Below, piece by piece: positions 55,006-60,134 of a stretch of 60,134 nucleotides of DNA. The position numbers were made by a program, and so were the translations under genes. Origin of the DNA: Xenorhabdus indica (GTDB taxonomy: Bacteria; Pseudomonadota; Gammaproteobacteria; Enterobacterales; Enterobacteriaceae); the NCBI RefSeq assembly GCF_014467235.1, contig NZ_NKHP01000025.1, positions 1 to 60,134 of the forward strand, given 5' to 3'. The first letter of the stretch is position 1. Each line of letters begins with the position of its first letter. The notes beneath the pieces were generated by a model. The model was not told where the DNA came from. It saw only the letters and a list, made by a program, of their open reading frames with translations, and made no database searches.

Positions 55006-56976
55006 CTAGGGCAACAGTTGTGAGATGGGTTTGCGTGTCTGCGGTTTATCCGGTTCCTGAATCACCACACCGGGGTATTGCAGGTTGATTTTAGTTTCCG
55101 GCTCTTCGGGCGGAGGTTGCAGCCTGCCGGGGTTGGCTTCAATCGCATTCGCCAGCAAATTGAGTTTCAGACCCAGATACAACAGACCACATAACGCCGC
55201 GTAGCTGTAGACCCGGCAATCCAGCGCCTCGTTGGCACGACCGGGGATCTGCTCCCAGATACGGTAACGCTGACCGCCTGAAATCTTAATCACCGAGCGT
55301 TCAGCCAGTAACTGACTAAAATAATTTAACTCACGGTCAACCGGGAAATGCATATACGCCGGAGCCGGTTCGCCCGCGTCGGGCGGCTCAATATGCAGCC
55401 GGGCACGGATTGCATCTTTGGCCGCATTGACGCCAATAATAATCGGTTTGAAACTGGATTTACTGCGGGGCGTTGGGCGTTTAGTCGGCCAAATTGGTGA
55501 GCGCGCACCGCCCCGTGCCGACTCCCCTTTAATCGCCCAAATCCGCCTGCCTAGCCGTTCGCGGGCAAAATCATACACCCGCTGGGTATGGTGACCGCCG
55601 GAATCCATGCAGGCCGCCATAATGGTAAATCCGTAACCATCGGCACGCCGCCAGATCTGCTTTAAGTAAGCATCCAGACGACGCCATGGCTCATCCGTTT
55701 CTAAATCGCCTTCAATGACATCATGAGCAATCGACCAGCTTTCTTCATTACGTCCCCAGCCAACCACTTCAATCTCAAAACGGCCGTCCTGAGTATCAAT
55801 GCCGGCAGTGAGCAACGCCACACCATCCGGGACTTCCGCCGCCCAGACTTCGCAACGTTCCAGCAGCTTACGTTCACTGAGGGCTTTTTCCCCCCGATCT
55901 TCATAAGGTTCACCGAGGACAAGGTTAATAAAGGTCTGGCGCATCAGGGGGTCATCTTTCACCCGTAACCATTCCGCCACCAGATTTTTCCATGCGGCAT
56001 TGGGAAACAGGCTATAGCCTGCCCAGATATGAAAGCCCGCATGACCCCGGAACGGCTGACTGGCCCGCCATTCACCCCGCTTAATCATGCCGGGCTTATC
56101 GCTGTCCTGAATCACACAACCATGATGCCGGCAGACGTAATAGGCGGTTTCGGGCAACCCGTTGTTGTGTTCGTCTTTTTCCCACTTGATGCCATAAGGG
56201 GTCTCAGGCCCGCCCCATTCCAGCACCTGATACTCATTACAATGCGGACAGGGCACGTAGTAGTAACGCTGGTCACTGTCCTTAAAGGCTTTTTCTATCC
56301 GGCTGGTTTCTTTAACAGTGGGGGTTGACCCCAGCACAATCTTACGGTTCCAGAACGTCTCAGAGCGTTTGATACCCAATGCTATCTGATCACCTTCCGC
56401 CCCTGCACCGCCCGAAGGGTAGCCGTCCACTTCATCAAACAGGATGATGCGGCAGGTGATACGACGGAATCCGCCTGGCGAGTTTGCCCCGACCAGTGTC
56501 AGGTTCGCCCCGTTGGAAAAGGTCTTTTTCAGAATAGTCTGGTTTGAATCTTTGGCTTTCGCTTCACCCGCAATCGCTTTTAATTCCGGGGTGTCGCGCA
56601 ACATCGGGGCGATTTCGGTTTTACTGTAGTCTTCCGCATCTTCCACGCGGGGCTGTACAACTAATATCGGAGCCGGGTCATGCGACAGGTAATAGCCAAT
56701 CACATGATCCAGTATTTTGGTATAGCCCACACGGGCAGACTTCATGACCGACACTTGCGTCACTCGTGGGTCAGTAATCGCATCCATGATGCCGTCCTGG
56801 TATTTGAACGAACGGAATTTGCCCGTTTGAGCGCTGTTCTCTTTGGATAAAACAGCGTATTTGTTCGCCCACTCACTTAACGATAAAGGTTCTGGAGGTC
56901 TGGTATCTGTGCGTTTATGAACCAGTGCACGGGTGAATTGATGCCATGCATTATCCCCCCTGTTCACTGTGATCAA
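55006..56976 (-). CDS. Terminase large subunit, lambda gpA family
   Basis: A 656-residue DNA packaging motor and cos-cleaving nuclease (lambda A 641). The ATPase region has VMKSARVGYTKILDHVIGYY (Walker A-like) and RIILFDEVDGYPSG (Walker B). CPHCNEYQVLEW and further on the nuclease region GIDTQDGRFEIEVVGWGRNE follow. Its 5' end overlaps the small subunit gene by 26 bases. This implies cos-type packaging. Confidence 0.96.
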   Translation of the reverse strand: MITVNRGDNAWHQFTRALVHKRTDTRPPEPLSLSEWANKYAVLSKENSAQTGKFRSFKYQDGIMDAITDPRVTQVSVMKSARVGYTKILDHVIGYYLSHDPAPILVVQPRVEDAEDYSKTEIAPMLRDTPELKAIAGEAKAKDSNQTILKKTFSNGANLTLVGANSPGGFRRITCRIILFDEVDGYPSGGAGAEGDQIALGIKRSETFWNRKIVLGSTPTVKETSRIEKAFKDSDQRYYYVPCPHCNEYQVLEWGGPETPYGIKWEKDEHNNGLPETAYYVCRHHGCVIQDSDKPGMIKRGEWRASQPFRGHAGFHIWAGYSLFPNAAWKNLVAEWLRVKDDPLMRQTFINLVLGEPYEDRGEKALSERKLLERCEVWAAEVPDGVALLTAGIDTQDGRFEIEVVGWGRNEESWSIAHDVIEGDLETDEPWRRLDAYLKQIWRRADGYGFTIMAACMDSGGHHTQRVYDFARERLGRRIWAIKGESARGGARSPIWPTKRPTPRSKSSFKPIIIGVNAAKDAIRARLHIEPPDAGEPAPAYMHFPVDRELNYFSQLLAERSVIKISGGQRYRIWEQIPGRANEALDCRVYSYAALCGLLYLGLKLNLLANAIEANPGRLQPPPEEPETKINLQYPGVVIQEPDKPQTRKPISQLLP

Positions 56977-57532
56977 GGCTTAATTCCTCCATTGCCTCAT
57001 AGATGATTTCCTGCAACGCAGCCACAAATTCAGCATCCGTTGATGTGGTTGCCAATGCTCTCAGCCGGGGGCCGTGCTCAGGGGCTATAGCAATCAGGCG
57101 CGTTCGCATCCTTGAGTATTCTTCACCGACCTTGTTCACCATATCCCGCCACGGCAATACTTGTCCTGATTTCAGGTCATATTCATGTTGGGTCAGCAGC
57201 GCCAGATAGTTTTCCTTCATAGTCCGGGCTTCATCCAGTGACATGGTTGCGCCGCGTTCCGTGAGAATACGCTCAACGATTTTTGCCGGGGAATCGGGTT
57301 TAGGTGTGTTACCTGATATGTTACCCACTTTGTTACCCTGGCTGTTACCTTGCTTGTTACCTTTGGACTTTTTTTCATTCCGGGTAACAGTTTTCCGGTA
57401 ACGTTCGATATTGGCATTTGATGCTTCAACATCAATGTCGTCACCGTCCATAACCAGCCGGCCACGGGCTTTCCACGTCGTGACAGTCTTGCGGCTGACC
57501 CCATGTAATTTGGCAAATTCTGACTGGTTCAT
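56951..57532 (-). CDS. Terminase small subunit, Nu1-like
   Basis: A 193-residue DNA-recognition subunit. MNQSEFAKLHGVSRKTVTTW followed by KARGRLVMDGDDIDV is the winged-helix start of Nu1. A linker with repeats (KGNKQGNSQGNKVGNISGNT) precedes the helical C-terminal part that binds the large subunit. The ribosome site GAGGTAAC precedes the ATG. cos should lie a short distance to the right of this gene. Confidence 0.9.
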   Translation of the reverse strand: MNQSEFAKLHGVSRKTVTTWKARGRLVMDGDDIDVEASNANIERYRKTVTRNEKKSKGNKQGNSQGNKVGNISGNTPKPDSPAKIVERILTERGATMSLDEARTMKENYLALLTQHEYDLKSGQVLPWRDMVNKVGEEYSRMRTRLIAIAPEHGPRLRALATTSTDAEFVAALQEIIYEAMEELSLDHSEQGG

Positions 57533-57612
57533 CTGTTACCTCGGTGTTACCTGTTACCCAAATTTCAAAAACTCATAGCTAGTGAAAAACCGCGGCGCGC
57601 AATGCCCTTGAT

Positions 57613-57888
57613 TTATAAAGACTTTAGGAAGGACCCAAGAATATTTGTCTGTATTAGCTCCTTTCTGTTCATGGCAATCAGACGATCAATCTCTTCCGCA
57701 CTCATCACTGTTACACTGCATTGAATGGCAGCACTAATCTGTTTATGTAAGTCCTGGGCCATCAATGCAGCCATGATGGGATCTGGAATAAGTTCTAATT
57801 TCTCAAATTTCTCATGTACTTTATTAATAATATTTTCAACTTCACTTTTTGTAGGCATTATCACATCTGAAAGTAATTCGCATTTCAT
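57613..57888 (-). CDS. Hypothetical small phage protein
   Basis: A 91-residue, mainly helical protein I do not recognise (MPTKSEVENIINKVHEKFEK, then LIPDPIMAALMAQDLHKQIS). A good ribosome site (AAGGTGAG) precedes the ATG at 57888, and it lies between the Nu1 gene and the Z-like gene on the same strand. More AT-rich than the packaging genes. Confidence 0.6.
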   Translation of the reverse strand: MKCELLSDVIMPTKSEVENIINKVHEKFEKLELIPDPIMAALMAQDLHKQISAAIQCSVTVMSAEEIDRLIAMNRKELIQTNILGSFLKSL

Positions 57889-57914
57889 AAGATCTCACCT
57901 TTCTCCTGTCTTAT

Positions 57915-58574
57915 TTACTTCGCTGTTCGCATTGCTTCACTCAATGCTCTATTAATAGCCGATGGCATTAAAGCCTGAGCCATTTGTTGTGCACGCTCCT
58001 GATAGCCAAGCACAGGTTCAACGGGTAACGCATCACCGAACCGAATAAGCAGTTTTGGCGGTCTTTGTTTCACTCTCGGTCTGCGTGTGCCATTAGGTGA
58101 TCGTTTCAATCGGCGTTTACCTTTCTTTACCTTCTTGGCTTTCTTGCGTTGCCATACACCATTAACGTCATTCCCGTATCGCGTTGAGACTTCACCAATG
58201 AAGATGTCATCTTTCCCTTTCAACTGATTCAGCTTATTACGAGGTAAGTTACCGTATTTGTTTAGCTTGATGTTCTTGGGGTTGAGCAAAGCAGCGCCAT
58301 TCAGCTTATGCATGCCACCTATCTCAAACGGTTCCAGGTAGCTGGCAGCCGTTGGTAATACAAACACTTTCGCCGTTAGATCGTTCTTGCGTGCGCCTTT
58401 ACTTCTGACCGCTTTAACCGTGAAGGGCGTCGGGTTTTCCAACTTACGCTCAAAAGCAACTTTCTGGGCTTTCTCTATCTTGCGTGCGACCTCGGTAAGC
58501 GCCTGAGCTGCTGCAAAGGGGATTTGCTTTCGTATCTTTGCCAGTTGGTTAGTAAGATCGTTGAGGTTAGCCAT
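57915..58574 (-). CDS. Minor tail protein Z-like
   Basis: A 219-residue protein similar in layout to phage minor tail proteins of the gpZ family: MANLNDLTNQLAKIRKQIPF followed by AAAQALTEVARKIEKAQKVA, then FERKLENPTPFTVKAVRSKG, and a very basic region (about residues 139-170, many Lys and Arg). It is out of place: it lies before the terminase genes rather than in the head-tail joining region. The call is by eye and of medium certainty. Confidence 0.65.
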   Translation of the reverse strand: MANLNDLTNQLAKIRKQIPFAAAQALTEVARKIEKAQKVAFERKLENPTPFTVKAVRSKGARKNDLTAKVFVLPTAASYLEPFEIGGMHKLNGAALLNPKNIKLNKYGNLPRNKLNQLKGKDDIFIGEVSTRYGNDVNGVWQRKKAKKVKKGKRRLKRSPNGTRRPRVKQRPPKLLIRFGDALPVEPVLGYQERAQQMAQALMPSAINRALSEAMRTAK

Positions 58575-58669
58575 TTTATTTCCCTATTATAAAATTCATT
58601 AATATGTGTATCATTAGGGTTACAATATTTGACTCACCTATCATGAATTCACTAATAAAAGGAGTTCAC

Positions 58670-58975
58670 ATGAAAAAATTAGCCGCCCTATTGGTCGCCA
58701 TGTCACTACTTCCGTTTGGCGCTTATGCTAAAGCTAAGGTCGATGTTTCTAAAATTTATGGGAACATTAAAGTCGTTAATTCGGGGGCAGACTATAAGGT
58801 CAAGATTGTTAACTCATCACCTGATCTGAAAGTTAAAGTCGTCACAAGTTCCGCAAACTCTCCGGGCAAATGGCGAATGGTGACTGCATCACCAGATTAT
58901 AAAATCCAGTTCGTAAACTCATTCCCGGACTTTACTATCAAATACGTAGACTCGTTTCCCGGTCCAACTAAGTGA
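58670..58975 (+). CDS. Secreted protein built of 11-residue repeats
   Basis: A 101-residue protein with a clear signal peptide (MKKLAALLVAMSLLPFGAYA, cleavage after residue 20). The mature part is about six units of roughly 11 residues with pattern K-V/I-x-x-V-x-S-x-P/A-D, e.g. YKVKIVNSSPD, LKVKVVTSSAN, YKIQFVNSFPD, FTIKYVDSFPG. Such a short beta-strand repeat suggests a small closed beta fold; it resembles what I recall as '7(1) septoil knot' proteins. AGGAG lies upstream of the ATG at 58670. It runs against the phage late operon, with its own promoter region, so it is probably expressed from the prophage as cargo. Confidence 0.8.
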   Translation: MKKLAALLVAMSLLPFGAYAKAKVDVSKIYGNIKVVNSGADYKVKIVNSSPDLKVKVVTSSANSPGKWRMVTASPDYKIQFVNSFPDFTIKYVDSFPGPTK

Positions 58976-59596
58976 TTCATTTGCAGACGGGTATCTCTTC
59001 ACTCATTAACATGGAATAGCCCTCGATAAGAGGGCTAGGCGATGGAAACAAAACCACCTCATTTAGCATAATCAACTGCGCTGGTTGATATAACCCCGAC
59101 AATTTTTGCACGGTGGTTATATAAAATGCTGAAAAAACATTCAGAATGTCACTTGTCGTCCAATATTCCATTATCGGACTTTGACTACATAGCAATCACG
59201 ACTCAATGAACCATGATGGCAATGTAAGCCGTCTCTCCGGCTGTCACATCTCTTCGTCTGCCTACAGCGGATGTTGCTGATAATGACCCGTAGTAGCACA
59301 CGGTGGCATGGGTTATTTTTGATTCTGTCTGTACGCTCGATGTTAAGGTGACATGTCATAGCTCATACCGGCAGACGGCGATAACCCGACGCAAATAAAA
59401 ATGCCACCAGCCCGTGTGCGCTGGGTACGCGGTAGGAACGGGTGGCAGCATGGGTTATTCCTGTAACCACTCAGGGAATGGATATAAGAATAAAAGGCCT
59501 GCTTTTAACCACATCAGGCGAGGTGGCTTCCTGCTTTCCACAGTCAAGGAAAACTGATAAATTGGTTATTCCACAGCCAAAATAAGGAGTTAACTA
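58976..59596. other. Structured noncoding region of the prophage
   Basis: About 620 bases without a convincing gene. It has a hairpin TAGCCCTC/GAGGGCTA (59017-59037), a possible terminator of the secreted repeat gene, and a longer inverted repeat TGCCACC...GGTGGCA (59402 to about 59447). The phrase GGTGGCATGGGTTATT near 59302 recurs as GGTGGCAGCATGGGTTATT near 59441. Given its place upstream of the packaging genes, cos and late control signals may lie in this area; I cannot locate them. Confidence 0.45.
59017..59037 (+). terminator. Possible terminator of the secreted repeat gene
   Basis: TAGCCCTC and GAGGGCTA form a perfect 8-bp stem with a five-base loop, 42 bases after the stop codon. There is no T-run, so it may act only as an mRNA end-stabilising hairpin. 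Confidence 0.4.
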
Positions 59597-59782
59597 ATGT
59601 CAGTAAGTTATGATGCTCGTGCACTTGCTGTTGAATACCTACGCAGAAATAAAGAGGAACTATCAGCGGATGAATATTTAGTAAAAATGCTTGAGATCGA
59701 AAAGGCTTATTCAACCTATCTGGAAGAGAGTGAATCTCAAAAAATGCTAGATACTTGGGCTACTTTGGGCCGCGAATCATAA
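59597..59782 (+). CDS. Hypothetical small protein
   Basis: A 61-residue, acidic, helical protein (YDARALAVEYLRRNKEELSA, then DEYLVKMLEIEKAYSTYLEE) that I cannot assign. AAGGAG nine bases upstream of the ATG is a good ribosome site, which supports it as a real gene. It converges on the next gene, overlapping its 3' end by 23 bases. Confidence 0.7.
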   Translation: MSVSYDARALAVEYLRRNKEELSADEYLVKMLEIEKAYSTYLEESESQKMLDTWATLGRES

Positions 59783-60020
59783 AGGTCATACCTTTTATAA
59801 TAGCCTCGGCGGTGGTTTCTGCCGCCGATATGACATCTTCTCGACTGACTCTTGCTATAACCTTATGTTTAACCACCTCGGTAACCGCGTGCTTGACGGT
59901 TTCCATAATAGTATTAGCAGCGTGAATATCGGTTTCTTTACCTAAAACGCTGACATGGTTTTTTGGTGTGTTATCGACATCAGCAATAGCACCATGAATG
60001 ACTGTTATTTTTTCTTTCAT
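59760..60020 (-). CDS. Hypothetical small phage protein
   Basis: An 86-residue protein (MKEKITVIHGAIADVDNTPK start; helical second half with VKHAVTEVVKHKVIARVSRE) of unknown function. The ribosome site AAGGTG precedes the ATG by six bases, and the ATG overlaps the stop of the upstream frame (ATGA), indicating translational coupling. It is part of the prophage operon that continues beyond the window. Confidence 0.65.
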   Translation of the reverse strand: MKEKITVIHGAIADVDNTPKNHVSVLGKETDIHAANTIMETVKHAVTEVVKHKVIARVSREDVISAAETTAEAIIKGMTFMIRGPK

Positions 60021-60134
60021 TTTGTCACCTTATAACATTCAGTTTTAATGTAATCCTGCAAGTACTTAGTCTGTCGTTCGTTCTCTGCCATCATTTCTCT
60101 GAGGCGGTAATAATCTTGTCGAGCTGGTTCGGTA
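60017..60134 (-). CDS. Partial gene at the right edge
   Basis: The last 38 codons of a minus-strand frame that enters from the right. It ends REMMAENERQTKYLQDYIKT then ECYKVTK, and its TGA overlaps the next ATG. The helical, charged end is typical of small phage proteins, perhaps of the lysis or accessory region. Too little is visible for a name. Confidence 0.6.
   Translation of the reverse strand, partial: TEPARQDYYRLREMMAENERQTKYLQDYIKTECYKVTK

Noticed and set aside
59171..59359. 62-codon minus-strand frame in the structured region
   Set aside because: Cys/Arg/His-rich composition, no ribosome site and no recognised homologue; it covers one of the repeated phrases.

Overview
The window looks like chromosome of an AT-rich member of the Enterobacterales, most likely an insect- or nematode-associated Morganellaceae (Xenorhabdus/Photorhabdus type). 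This genus-level call is an inference. It rests on the enterobacterial core block (ypeA, yfeY, cysTWA, cysM, crr-ptsI-ptsH, cysK, cysZ, zipA, ligA, nupC, ypeB, tRNA-Ala pair, gltX, tRNA-Val/Lys cluster), an NRPS gene inserted in that block, and dispersed intergenic repeats that I recall from those genera.

Layout. 0.1-1.4 kb: a P4-type integrase that ends an element lying to the left. 1.7-7.6 kb: ypeA, yfeY and the sulfate/thiosulfate uptake operon. Its binding-protein gene cysP survives only as a 189-bp remnant before cysT-cysW-cysA; cysM follows behind its own terminator. 8.1-11.8 kb: a secondary-metabolism insertion holding a broken acyl-carrier-protein-like gene and a one-module C-A-T NRPS whose adenylation code reads as asparagine. 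11.9-25.4 kb: PTS genes, cysteine synthase, cysZ/zipA/ligA, nupC, ypeB, two tRNA-Ala, gltX and seven tRNAs (Val x4, Lys x3) behind a strong promoter. 25.5-28.6 kb: mtnK-mtnA plus a FucA-like class II aldolase, the gene set expected for the DHAP shunt that salvages methylthioribose/5-deoxyribose rather than for the methionine salvage pathway. 28.7-30.2 kb: a YkgJ-type cysteine-cluster protein and a family 9 glycosyltransferase.

30.4-35.8 kb is a worn accessory zone: a winged-helix-like protein, a small clan-CD (C80-like) peptidase candidate, a frameshifted integrase fragment, an OB-fold gene with an internal stop, truncated Rha and ORF6N phage regulators, two HicA/HicB-type toxin-antitoxin pairs, a cluster of GTTGTCTCA boxes and a noncoding stretch dense in hairpins.

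36.0-60.1 kb is the late region of a prophage read leftwards: lambda-type packaging and head genes (Nu1, A, W, B, C-like protease, separate scaffold, D, E, FI-position gene, FII) joined to a Mu-type contractile tail (gp37, gp38, sheath, tube, gp41 with a -1 frameshift extension, tape measure, gp43-gp48, fibre). A DinJ/YafQ pair and a membrane-anchored unknown protein sit as cargo between the tape-measure and gp43 genes. The fibre and fibre-assembly genes each carry a frame-disrupting change. A small secreted protein made of 11-residue repeats is encoded on the opposite strand near the right end. The prophage continues past the right edge.
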